DNA of 33,208 bases from Opitutales bacterium (GTDB taxonomy: Bacteria > Verrucomicrobiota > Verrucomicrobiia > Opitutales > JAJFLR01). Numbering within the stretch: position 1 is the stretch's first letter; every line of letters begins with the position of its first letter. A program made the translations under genes and the position numbers. Below are positions 17,701 to 28,200 of this stretch, piece after piece. The stretch is from positions 1 to 33,208 of the forward strand of contig JAJFLR010000094.1 of assembly GCA_021772565.1 (NCBI GenBank). Reading direction: 5' to 3'. The notes under the pieces were generated by a model, which did not search any database, was not told where the DNA came from, and saw nothing but the letters and a program-made list of their open reading frames with translations.

Positions 17701-20700
17701 TTCCTTCAATTTCGCTTAAGGCAACTTTGAAAGAAACATCTCCATTTTGATCGCTATCATTTATAATGGGAATATTAATTGTTTTAATAGCGTTATCGTT
17801 ATTAATCCATTTTAATGTGAAGTTGGTTAAGGGACTATAATCTACATTATTTTTTGCAGAGTCCTCTATTGTAGAAAAATTTACTGAAAGTTCTCCATGC
17901 GAGCCATCTATTCTTTCAACGGAAATTTGGACTGATGAACTGTTTTCATTTACACTAAAGTTATTTGATGTAAATCGTACTTTACCGATAGATAAACCGT
18001 TTATACCGGTAAATACATGCACGGCGTTTTCTTTATGTGCAAGCTGATCACTAACGATCAGTGAGTCATTATCCAGATCTAAATCTCCTGCGAATCCCAG
18101 TCCTTGTTCTATAGCTTTATCCGGTGAAATAATTTCAGTTAGTCCCCAATTATTTGGACCACCGACGTTACGACCGTACAGGAACACTGCGCCAAAAAGT
18201 ATTTTTGTTGAATCTCCATCAAATTGAGGGTTTTCGGTAAATAGATTAAACCCTCGACCACCTACTGCTATCGTATCATTCTTAATTACAACTGGAGAGT
18301 TATAATCTGTGAATACATCGACATCCTGAAGTTTTAATTGGGTGACTTCTTTCCATTGGTTGTCTCCATCGAGATTCCACTCAAAAACAAAAGCATGTGT
18401 TCGGGAATCATTAAAAATCCCACCTCGTTGAATTTGTAGACCAGAGACGATAGTATTTCCACTTATAGAGACATCATCGCCGAAAAAACGCGATCCTGAG
18501 ATATTCTCGACTTCCAATTTAGAGGTTTGAGCCCAGTCTGTGGAACTCATTGTACTACGTTCAAAAACATAAATTGCACCTTGTGATGATGAAGAAAAAG
18601 GTGCTCCGGCTAACACCCGTGTTTTATCAATTGCCACAGAAGTGCCAATACGTTGATTTTCAGGCTGTTCATTTGGGGACAGTTTTTTTACTTGCTGCCA
18701 TATTCCAGTTTTATCAGATTTTTCAAAGACATAAACCGCACCCCTCTTATTATCGGCTTTCCATGCTCCAACAACTACGCTGTTTCCCTGAATGGCGGCC
18801 GATAATCCAAATTCGGCCGTTGGTTGTTTATCAGCGGGAAGTAATTTTTCTATAAGCTCCCACTTATCAGTACCATCTAGTTTGCGACTGTAAATATAAG
18901 CAGCACCGGCATCCGTTCCACCTTCATCATCATTGGGTGCTCCGACTACGATTGTATCCCCATAGATATCAACATTCGAAAATATAATCTCTTCTGAAAT
19001 TACACTGTGAAAAGGAATGGCCCATTTATCTTCCAAAACCCAATTGTCACTACCTGGGCTTGTTCTTTTGTATACATGAACTTCACTCGTAAAGTCATTA
19101 TTATTTATCAATCCTACTGCAACTCGATTTCCACTTACGGCAATTGTGGAACCAAAATAGACTTTTTCCTGAAGGTTTTCAACAGTTAACGCCTGTTTGA
19201 AATTTTGTATAAAACCGAAATTTCGGTTATCAATAATATGATTAGGTTTTGCATTGATACTGTAATGTCCATTAGGTCCTGGAGATTGCATGATGTATCC
19301 AACATGAAGCATGACTCTGACATTATATGTTTCTGGGGCTGGAAGATCAGCAAAAGTATATTTGCCATTAGTGTTTGTTTTACTAATAGGATCATCGAAG
19401 TCTCTTTTACCATCATTATTTAGATCAAGGTATACTGAGATATTGGAAATGCCTGATTCTTCCTCGTCTTTGATATTATTACCGTTACTGTCGAGAAAGG
19501 CAAATCCACTAATGTGAGTTGCAGGGAAGTATTCAAAGGCCCCAATATCCACTACAAATATACTGTCATTGTTGCCATCTTCCGGTCTTACAAAGCCTCG
19601 TTGATCAGTTAAGGGTGCTTCAAAGTTATCTCCTGTATCAATAGCCGGACTTCCCGGTTCTATCGGATGTGATAGTGTTCCATTCCGACCGGATGCAGAT
19701 ATCATTTTCAGTATAGGGTCAACATCGAGTTGATCAGTATTTATGTAACCTGAACCACCGAAAGAATTTCCAATAATATTAAATCCCTTGCTGGAGATAT
19801 TCCCGCTAATATCATTACCGGATTGTGAGCTTACATTCCCTGAAAATATACTGTTTTTAGGAATTATTGCTGATGAAGCGTCAGTTTCTGATGTTACTAC
19901 ATTGTTAGCGCCACCTCCATTTATTGCTTTGTTTGATGTTACAGTACAGTTAGTTATACTCGTATTTGCAAAACTGTTTGTTCCATCATTTGAATTATAA
20001 ATTCCTCCTCCATTTCCGTTATTACCAGAAATCTCATTGCCGGAAATTGTGCTATTAGTCATAGTAGTTGCAGCAGTAGATTTTTCTTTTATCAATATAT
20101 TTGGGTTTTCATTGGCTTCAGGTGCTTGTGCTGAATTATGGATTCCTGCTCCGTTACCACCGGCAATCTGATTATTATAGATTGCTGAATTTGTTAGATT
20201 AATAGTTGCAACTTGATTTCCTAAACCAACCTCACTCCTTGAGTAATTATTGATTCCTCCACCATCATTATTTGCTAAAGATCCACTAACGTTATTTTGA
20301 AAAATATTACACTTATCAATAGTCACATTACTTGTGATGTAACTTGCATAATTATTCAATCCACCTCCTGAGTTTTTAGTAGAACTACCGTTTCCCGTAA
20401 CAGTATTTCCGGAAATATTACAATGATTCAGATTTGTTTGATAGCCATCAATATAAATTCCGCCTCCTGCGTTTTGTAATGCATTATCACCGGTAACAGA
20501 GTTCCCTGATATTAAAGTATCAGTAAAATTAATATTTCTTTCATTATAGTAATAAGTTTCAGGTGCTGCATTCCATAAAGATATACCACCCCCATTATTA
20601 TATGAATCAGTTGAGCCGACTACCTGATTATCAATGATCTCACTGTCGGAAATTGTCAAATTAGGCTCGATATAATATATACCGCCACCGGAGTTGTAAA

Positions 20701-21997
20701 TATTGTCATTGCCGGTAACTGTATTTGCGGAGACTGTACAATTATTGAGAGTGATTTTACCAAGATTACCGAATATTCCTCCCCCACCTACGGCGTGATA
20801 TTTTTCATTTGCATTGATATTTGCAACCACACTGTTGCCTGTAACAATACAATTATTGAGTTCCAGAATTCCAAAATGAGAATAGATTCCGCCACCCGAT
20901 AATGCAGCTCGCGCATCACCCGGATCATACTTATTGACACTCAATTTTCCGCCGGTTACAGTCACGCCACTGAGGTTAAATTCAAATCCCGGATGAACGT
21001 GAAAGACGCGGTCAATTTCTTTAGCGTCGATAATCGTAGTATTCGGACTAGTACCGATAATTGTTAAATCATCTCTAATATCAAGATCACCGGAACGTGT
21101 AAAATTTTCAGAAGCACCTGCTACACTAAGATTATAATTTCCCGGCGGTAGAATGATTGTGTCATGGCCCGGTTTATTATTGGCCAGGTAAATTGCCCAT
21201 CTAAGTGAATTACGTGGCGCATCCTCAGTTGTAGTCACTGGTGGTATTATAATATCAGTTCTCTGCCCTAATATTTCCAGATTTACGGTAAAGGAAACAT
21301 TCGGGTTATCAGGATCATTCGAACTGAAATTAATTTTGCCGGTATGAGGTCCTGTTGCGAGATTGACTGTGCTAATAATTAATGAACCAGTTAATGTTTG
21401 CCCTGTTGGAATCGAAACATTCTGCGAACTATTAATTATTAACCAATCAGTGTCAGTTTCTCTTGTGATATTTAGTGGTGCTGTTCCAATGTTCTCAATT
21501 TTATATGTAATAATTTCCAGTAACCCTTCATACAAAGAAATATCAGTCGATTTCACTGCTAAATTTATTTTGGGGCTTGGTGGGGCAGTGACAGTTAAGG
21601 ATACCGGACGGCTGACAAATACACCAGATAGTAGATCTCGAACAATCAATATATCGTTATAATTACCCGGAGATAACCCATTTGTGTTTACTCTTACTGA
21701 AATATTTCTGCTGCCAAAGGAGGGTGAAAATGGTATTGATCCTGAACTTGAACTGACACTTAACCAACTGGAAGATTTTTGTTCGGTGATACTGTATGAT
21801 ATTGCAAAAAACCCTGATTTTGCAATAGTGAGTGTTTTGCTACTGCTCTCTCCTTCATTATGTGTAAAACTAAAAGATGTGGGTAAAACTGAATATTGTG
21901 CATTAAGCGTTTGTAAACTAAGCAGAGAAAAAATTAACAGACAAACTAGCAATTTAAGATTAGATTCTAAGCTAATAGATCTTCGTATTTGAGCCAT
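14750..21997 (-). CDS. Protein B: giant secreted beta-helix / FG-GAP propeller / Calx-beta / protease protein
   Basis: 2415 residues from the ATG at 21997, with a signal peptide cleaved near LNA33. Domains in order: a BACON-like domain (35-137); a choice-of-anchor D/HYDIN-like Ig domain (about 142-245); a right-handed beta-helix with NSGGGI and GNTVTGN rungs, ending in a choice-of-anchor Q motif (about 255-823; PAIDTGDN, DIGAFEY); an SdrD-B-like domain (about 825-930, DSNGNNIKDEEESGI); a seven-bladed FG-GAP-type propeller (about 936-1333, GAVYVFE strands); three Calx-beta domains (about 1338-1680); two QWR repeats (about 1703-1846); a trypsin-like protease with His1915, Asp1982 and Ser2077 (AGNSGGP); a fourth Calx-beta domain (about 2153-2265); and the C-terminal module (DPDEDGIPTLLEYAL, SYRRRRGG, FFRLKIL). 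It is a close paralogue of protein C from the beta-helix onward but has about 240 extra N-terminal residues. Predicted to be exported and surface-associated; calcium binding is expected from Calx-beta and FG-GAP. Confidence 0.9.
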   Translation of the reverse strand: MAQIRRSISLESNLKLLVCLLIFSLLSLQTLNAQYSVLPTSFSFTHNEGESSSKTLTIAKSGFFAISYSITEQKSSSWLSVSSSSGSIPFSPSFGSRNISVRVNTNGLSPGNYNDILIVRDLLSGVFVSRPVSLTVTAPPSPKINLAVKSTDISLYEGLLEIITYKIENIGTAPLNITRETDTDWLIINSSQNVSIPTGQTLTGSLIISTVNLATGPHTGKINFSSNDPDNPNVSFTVNLEILGQRTDIIIPPVTTTEDAPRNSLRWAIYLANNKPGHDTIILPPGNYNLSVAGASENFTRSGDLDIRDDLTIIGTSPNTTIIDAKEIDRVFHVHPGFEFNLSGVTVTGGKLSVNKYDPGDARAALSGGGIYSHFGILELNNCIVTGNSVVANINANEKYHAVGGGGIFGNLGKITLNNCTVSANTVTGNDNIYNSGGGIYYIEPNLTISDSEIIDNQVVGSTDSYNNGGGISLWNAAPETYYYNERNINFTDTLISGNSVTGDNALQNAGGGIYIDGYQTNLNHCNISGNTVTGNGSSTKNSGGGLNNYASYITSNVTIDKCNIFQNNVSGSLANNDGGGINNYSRSEVGLGNQVATINLTNSAIYNNQIAGGNGAGIHNSAQAPEANENPNILIKEKSTAATTMTNSTISGNEISGNNGNGGGIYNSNDGTNSFANTSITNCTVTSNKAINGGGANNVVTSETDASSAIIPKNSIFSGNVSSQSGNDISGNISSKGFNIIGNSFGGSGYINTDQLDVDPILKMISASGRNGTLSHPIEPGSPAIDTGDNFEAPLTDQRGFVRPEDGNNDSIFVVDIGAFEYFPATHISGFAFLDSNGNNIKDEEESGISNISVYLDLNNDGKRDFDDPISKTNTNGKYTFADLPAPETYNVRVMLHVGYIMQSPGPNGHYSINAKPNHIIDNRNFGFIQNFKQALTVENLQEKVYFGSTIAVSGNRVAVGLINNNDFTSEVHVYKRTSPGSDNWVLEDKWAIPFHSVISEEIIFSNVDIYGDTIVVGAPNDDEGGTDAGAAYIYSRKLDGTDKWELIEKLLPADKQPTAEFGLSAAIQGNSVVVGAWKADNKRGAVYVFEKSDKTGIWQQVKKLSPNEQPENQRIGTSVAIDKTRVLAGAPFSSSSQGAIYVFERSTMSSTDWAQTSKLEVENISGSRFFGDDVSISGNTIVSGLQIQRGGIFNDSRTHAFVFEWNLDGDNQWKEVTQLKLQDVDVFTDYNSPVVIKNDTIAVGGRGFNLFTENPQFDGDSTKILFGAVFLYGRNVGGPNNWGLTEIISPDKAIEQGLGFAGDLDLDNDSLIVSDQLAHKENAVHVFTGINGLSIGKVRFTSNNFSVNENSSSVQISVERIDGSHGELSVNFSTIEDSAKNNVDYSPLTNFTLKWINNDNAIKTINIPIINDSDQNGDVSFKVALSEIEGNLTPLISEPNMATVTIIDEDKTNQPLVFFDFRTLTVGEEVGDVEIVALLSKASGSTVKVDFNSTTGTATPESDFIPVSGTLEFLPGKIESSFKLKLRDDLIEETIETVFINLSNPQNALLGSPSELTVNILSNESLGGFLRFTEKEYFIGESEISVTLFIERINGSNGKIELQYNTIDVTANAGSDFNLSTGIVVFDNGDTVSKKIEIPILDDNFGEGTESFGVNLNLSINSLGGALTSPSIATVFIIDNEEESDTLTESLVDIVPPDNQPTTGTLIVNLQPIDATGAQWRFTGERQWSSQSGERVIIPEGNYSIEFKPLPNWTPPNETIAVVRSAETTVMDGNEVTYSQNTAPLTAWVTVEIIPQLAKDEGAQWRFAGEQEWRNQTTVSSLAEGLYTIEFKFVEGWQTPFSRNIRLFNQQGSSAKGVYSLRSNNLTGDPVTPLSFAQSAMGAPYYFNGQIQTEFGEGSGFVVRERVVLTAAHVIFDPEALVIASNVRWLFQKQRGAFEPKPLVPRGSEILDGYASQRKLDSENTDLDINSSTLETLNLDAAALFFVEPAGRNGYGGYLRSKTVEDRWLKSSGKKMIVGYPTDADFIANDNRGKMFGTQPKGETTFSRFAGNADNNGRSNWVFRTNDLQTYAGNSGGPVYVEVDNKNSKIFLPAGIILARNQQVLVRAIDQQIIKKVIDAELRVEALNKTILNSGAILTGNQFDIGTFNLSGVRFDSASRTVPEGGEIIELVAQLINPPKGDVQVRYETREITAVSGEDYENKSGTLTFSNGETLQSISIPIINDSIADDGEQFQVRLLAPEINQQGLILLTPSETKITIDESSDIDIWKIENFTANEINDNSIVNDLADPDEDGIPTLLEYALDTSPKLAGFELPLTVSIVKNMLDGKNYTHLSYRRRRGGKVSNDVNYEINNVTYNLEMSSDLTNWQSAINMLEPMGLPEPSNNGTSERAEYRRISPTDNNPEFFRLKILR

Positions 21998-22078
21998 ATC
22001 GTGAAATGATTAATATTTGGTTAGCGTGAGTTAGATTTGTTCAGGTTGTCATTAAAATAAATTTTGCATGTATATAAT

Positions 22079-22115
22079 TTTATCACAAGAATTTTTTTCC
22101 ATTTTTTGTGATAAA
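22079..22115. promoter_or_regulatory. Perfect 10-bp dyad upstream of protein B
   Basis: Arms TTTATCACAA (22079-22088) and TTGTGATAAA (22106-22115) are perfect inverted repeats separated by 17 AT-rich bases. They lie in the 233-base gap between the stop of C and the start of B. The dyad could be an operator controlling B and D, or an RNA hairpin in a C-B-D transcript. The TGTGA/TCACA half-sites face outward, the reverse of a CRP-type site. No T-run follows that would make a canonical terminator. Confidence 0.35.
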
Positions 22116-22230
22116 TACGGCAATTTTATCTTTATCCATGATAATATAGAGATATTCTAGCTGAATAGTAGGGCTTGGCATAGTTGCGTTAGTGGAAATT
22201 TGTCTCTAAAATCCAACCCTCAAATTTTTA

Positions 22231-25200
22231 TTAAAGTCTGTTAATACTTAGTCTCATAAATAAATTTTTTTGTTGGTCATTCTGTAAAATTCGGAAGCTG
22301 GCTTTTTCTGTCAACCCATCCAATAACGGTTCAGGTAATCCAACAGCTTCAAGTTGATCCATTGCAAGTAACCAATTTTCTAAATTTTCGGACATTTCCA
22401 ATTTATACTCAACTCCATTAGCTCTATAAATACCGTTACTACTAATTACACCACCACGTCGACGAATATAGGAAACATGTATATATGTTTTGTTATTTAT
22501 TTTATCTTGCACGACCGACACAGTTAATGGAATTTTAATACTGGGTCTATCAGGTAATGAATTTATGGCGTATTCAATTAAGGTTACTATGCCATCCAAA
22601 TCATTATCTGCCAGGTCGCCACTAATACTTGAGTCCAGTAATTCCAGCGAGCTGAAGTTTTCAGATTTCCAGACTTCAACATCACTTGATTCATCAATTG
22701 TAATAGTTAATTCAGAGGGTGTCATTAAAACGATGTTTTGTGAATTATTATCAGGAATTTTTAAGGTAACTCTAAATTGTTCACCATCATCAGAAACATC
22801 ATCATTAATAATTGGGATTTCAATAAATTGAATTGAAGAGTTGTCACTAAATTTAACAGTTCCAATTTTTTCAATGTAATCGCTACCTGCTGTGGCAGAA
22901 ATAGCTGTAGTATTAAACTGGATTTCTGTATCTGATTCAATCGGATTAAATAATCTAACAGCAATTCTAATAGCTTCACTGCCTTCAGGAACAGTAATAT
23001 TGGAAGTTTCAAATCGAACACCGCTTAAATTAAAATTATCAAAGCCAAATTGATTCCCGGTAATAATAACTCCACTGTTTAAAATTGTTTCATTTAAGGA
23101 ATTGGCTCGAATCTCAGCATCAATAATTTTTTTAATTATTTGTCTATCAATTGCTCTAACTAAAACTTGTTGATTTCGTGCGAGAAGGATTCCTGTCGGA
23201 ATAAATTTTAGTTCAGAATTTATTTCTGTTTCTACATAGAGTGGCCCTCCACTGTTACCTGAATAGGCCATAATATCATCAGTTTTATAAACCAGGTTAT
23301 TTTGTCCATTTCTATCAATACTCCCACCAAGTCGTCTAAAGTTTATATTATTATTCGGATTGGTTCCGTGCATTTTTCCACGATTATTCTCAGATATAAA
23401 TTGTGGGTCGGTTGGGTAGCCGATAAGAATTTTTCTGCTGTTTGATTTTATCGGAATTGTTGTTGTTGTATCTGAGCGTAGGTAACCTCCGTAACCGTTA
23501 CGCCCTGCCGGTTCAATGAAGTAGAGCGCAGCTGCATCAAGGTTGAGTGTTTCAAGTGTGGATGTCCCAGGAGTTAATACGTTATTAATTTCATCTGATT
23601 CTCGTTGATTGGAATACCCATTCATGATTTCTGCTCCTCGGGGGTATAGCGGTATTGGCTCAAAAGCACCACGCTGTCTTTGAAACAACCATCTGACATT
23701 TGCAGCTGTTGTAAGATTTGTCGCATCAAATATTACGTGGGCAGCAGTCAAGACAACACGTTGTCTAACCACAAAACCACTGCCTTCCCCAATTTCAGAT
23801 TGGATTTGACCATTAAAGTAGTACGGTGACTCCAATGCAGTTTGGGCATGCTTTAACGTTTCAGATATTGAACCTGAGTTATTCGTTTGCAAAACATAAA
23901 CAGATTTAATTTCTGTTCCATTATGTGCTGTCAGAGTTACATTCCTGTTAAAGGGTGTTTGCCAACCATCAATTGTTTTAAACTCAACTGTATATTCTCC
24001 ATCAGCCAAACCTGAAGCCGTCGAACTACTTCTCCAAAATTCTTCACCTGAAATACGCCATTGAGCACCGTCATCTTTAGCCAGTTGTGGCAAAATTTCT
24101 ACAGTTAGCCAGGCTGTTAGTGGAGCACTTCCTTGCGTATAACTTACTTCATTGCCATCCAGAATAGTAACTTCACCGGATTTGATTACAGCCAGAGTGG
24201 GTGATGGTTTTATCCAGTTAGGAATTGGTTTGAATTCAATTCCCAAATTTCCCTCGGGAAGAATAGTTCTTTCACTTTTACGATTACGCCAGATATTTTC
24301 TCCAATAAATCTCCATTGTGCACCCTCTGCCGCAGGTGGTTGCAGATTAACTATTAATGTGCCAGTTGTCGGCTGTGGATCCGGTGGTACGATATCTGTA
24401 AAAGAATCCGTTTCAGATTCAAGATTTTCTTCATTGTCTGCAATAAAAATTGTTGCAATTGAAGGAGAAACCAACGTTCCAGAATCATTGCTACCGGAAA
24501 AGTTCATTTTGATGCCAAAGGACTCTGTGCCTTCGCCGATAGAATCTTCCAGCAGTTTAATAGAAATATTTTTTTGATTATCATCACCATTCTCAAATTT
24601 TATTATACCACTTTGTAGTTGATAATCTTCCCCGGCATTTGCTGTGGCATCAACTGTAGTATACTCCAAATCAATTGGGCCGTTATTTCCGTTTATTCTA
24701 TCAATGAAAACCGTTATAGTATCATTCCCTTCATCGGTAAAATAATCTGAACTATTAAATTTTACAAAACCTCCAATACTTTCATCACTTAATATTTGTA
24801 ATTCCATTTCAGCATCAGCTGCCAAAATCGACTGCGTTGGATTTTTAAGTGATAATATTACAGTTTCTGTAACTTCATTTATTTTATCATCTAAAAGTTT
24901 AATATTGAATGAACCAATTGTTTTGCCTGGTTGAAATGTTACTTTTCCTTCAGTTAATAAAAAATCAGAATCTAGATTTGCTGTACCACCTGAGACTGTA
25001 TAGTCTACGGTGACAATCTCAGTGCTTGCTGCAGATAGAATGACAAATATAGTGAGTTCACTTACTTCTTCTCTAACTCTTAATGTAGCGGATTCAAAAT
25101 AGACAAGTGGGGTAGTCGGATTATCATCATCATAGATTGTTATTAATGCCGATTTAGGATGAGTGATGATTGAAGTTGAGTTTGTGTCAGTGTCTTCCAA

Positions 25201-28200
25201 TAAAATGCTAAATGTTCGCTTACCATTTACAATTGTGTCGTTAGTGATAGGTAACGTAACTGATTTAGGCAATCTGTCACCGTCGTTCCAAATTAACTCC
25301 ATATTGGATAGTGGTGTGAAGTCAATATTGTCTAACGCTGTATCTTGTTGAGTATTTAGTTTGGCTTTCAACTGTCCGGTAGAACCGCTAATTCTCTCAA
25401 CAGTTACTGTAAGGCTTTCATTGTTTTCATTAACATCATATGAATTGCTACTGAGTCGAAGTTTTCCTGATTTGGAATTATTTATCTCATTAAAGAAATA
25501 TATATGATTTAATTTATCTGCAATTCCTTCACTGGTAATTAAATTGCCATTATCAATTTCCACATCTCCACCCAATGCCAAATAATTATTTTTATCAGGC
25601 GATAAAATTTCTGCTAAACTCCAATTCCCAGAGTCGTCGTTATTTCGATTATAAACATAAACGGCTCCGAAAAGATCATTGAATTGTCTTACTAATGGAA
25701 GGCCGATTGCAATAGTGTCATTATCAATTGCTACAGATGAAGCTGATCCGAGTGAAAAATCGACATCATTACCAATTGATAATTTTTCTGTTTTTTGCCA
25801 GATATTCGTAGTCGGATCTTTTTCATAAACATAAGCCACTACACGATCGATTAAGGAACCCGCATCATTTACCACACCGACAATAATTGTGTTATTACTC
25901 ACTGCAACTGTATTGCCAAATTGTCTCGATCCTAGTGGAATATCAGCAGCCAATCTTTGCGTAAAAATCCACTCAAGTGCATTTGTTTTGTTTCTTTCAT
26001 AAACATAGGCTGCACCGAGTCGGCCATTTTCATTTGAAGATCCGACAACAATAATATCGCCATCAATTGACAGAGATACGGCGAAATTTTGAAACTGAAG
26101 ATTACTTGTAGATTTTAACTTTGATGCCAGTAGCCAATTATTCGAATTAGTGGAATCTCTTTCATAAACAAAAACTGATCCGGTCATAAATTCATCAGCA
26201 AAGGCGGCAATCGCTAATGTATTATTACTGATATCGACTTCGCTGCCAAAATTATCACCCGGTGATCCCTCAGGATTTTCAATTACTTTACTCAACCCCC
26301 AATTATTATTACCACCGTTATTTTTTTCAAATACAGTAACAGATCCTTCAAATAATGAACCATCTAGTTGTGCACCGATAATCAGAGTGTCATTGTCAAT
26401 TGCTGTGGATTGCGAGAAGGCATCTTTATTATGGCTTGTGGATACAAATTCTTTTATCTGTCTCCATCGATTTGAGTTATTGGGATCTAATTGGTACAAA
26501 AATGTTTTACCTTCGAAAGGAATAAAGTTCGTGGTTTTTTCAAGATTGAAAAGTGTGGCTACCGCGTAATCTTTACTGATATCGATATCAAAGCCAAAAT
26601 AATCTTTATCTTCCAGGCCATCCAAATTAATATTCTGATCAGAGGCTTTGTCTAATGCAAAATTTTGATTATCGGCAATATTGTTTGGTTCAATTGATAC
26701 TTGTTGCTTAAAATTATTTTCAGTATCATTTATTATAATTCCGTATTTAGGTTCCAATCTAATTGTATAAACATTGGGTGCATCTAGATTTGAAAATTCA
26801 TAATGACCATTTTGATCGGTTGTAGTTTTAATATCAGTAATATCTTTTCTATCATTATTATTTAAATCGAGATAAAGTGAAATTTCAGCAATACCAGGAT
26901 CTGAAAAATCTTTTAATCCATTATTATTTAAATCCTGATAAACAAACCCGTTAATTGTTGCTGGTGGATAGTTTTCATAAGCACCAATATCAACTACTGC
27001 AAATCCATCATTGTCTGCATCGATCGGCCTTATCTTGTCTCTTTGATCTGTTGTTACTGCGTTAAAATTATTTCCACTATCTATAGCCGGACTACTTTTT
27101 AAAAGTGGATGCCATAGTGTAAAATCATCGTTAGTAGTTTCCAGCGGCCCGATTAACGGATTAATATTAAGTTTATCATTAACACTAAATCCCGTTAAAT
27201 TTTCATCGTTGCCAATTATGTTAAACCCGTTACTGTTGATAGCTCCATGGATATCGTCACCCTGATTGCTGGCAATATTGTCGGCAATAATTGAATTGTT
27301 TATAAGAATAACAGTTCCGGAAGTTTCAACAGATGTTGGGTTAAAGATTCCACCGCCATTTGTTGACTGGTTATTGGCGACAGTACAACTATTTAGATCG
27401 ATAGCTGCAGCACTTGATTTTCCCTCTGTTAAATTATAAAAACCACCACCCGAATTAGTTGCTCTATTATCTGATACGGTTGTATTTTCAATGCGAATAA
27501 ATGATATTGAATCTTCATCAGTAACAACAGATATTCCGGAAGAAACTGGTTCAGTGGCAAAATTAAATATTGCCCCTCCACTATTTTCAGTAGCACTTTC
27601 ATCTGTTAGTAAATTACTAAAGATGGCCGATCTTTTTATTTTAATTTCTGAAGTAATATCACCGGTGGTTAGTTTGTTGTGAGTAATGTTACTCATGCCA
27701 CCCCCTCTATTGATTGATGATTCACCGTTTAAAGTGTTACTAAATATATTGCAGTTAGTTATTTCAATTGGACTGCTGACCAGATCGCTATAGTTAGCAA
27801 TGCCACCCCCTTCATTTATCGTATCAGTATTTACGCCGGTTCCCGTAATACTGTTTCCTGTAATATTGCAGGTATCGATAATTAGAGAACTACCGCTGTT
27901 ACTAATACCGCCACCTCGATTGAGGATTTGCTCATTTCCGGTTATACTATTACCATTGATTGAACTATCAGTAATAGTTAGTTTTTTTTCAATCCCTTGA
28001 GCCGGATTATTAACAATTCCACCAAAGATTCCTCTATCGATATTCGATATTCCAGCACCTGTATTGAACTTCCCATTTGAAATCGTATTTTGAAACAATG
28101 TACTGTTTTCTATTTCAACATTGCTATCAATTATTTTTATGCCACCCCCTAAATTATGAAATGTTGAATTACCATTATTTGAACTAACGGAATTATCTGA

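Noticed and set aside
16935-17750. 271-codon open frame on the plus strand opposite protein B
   Set aside because: It lies wholly antisense to the Calx-beta domains of B, has no recognisable domain, and has the serine-rich composition typical of a reverse-strand shadow.
19900-20900. Apparent DNA tandem repeats in the beta-helix coding regions of B and C
   Set aside because: The periodicity reflects degenerate beta-helix rungs (GGGI, GNTVTGN) at protein level. Spacing and bases vary, so it is not a DNA repeat element.
22079-22115. CRP-type binding site
   Set aside because: The half-sites are in the opposite order and 17 bases apart, unlike TGTGA-N6-TCACA.
24152-24577. 141-codon plus-strand frame opposite protein C
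   Set aside because: Antisense to the third Calx-beta and QWR coding region of C, without any family motif or ribosome-binding site.
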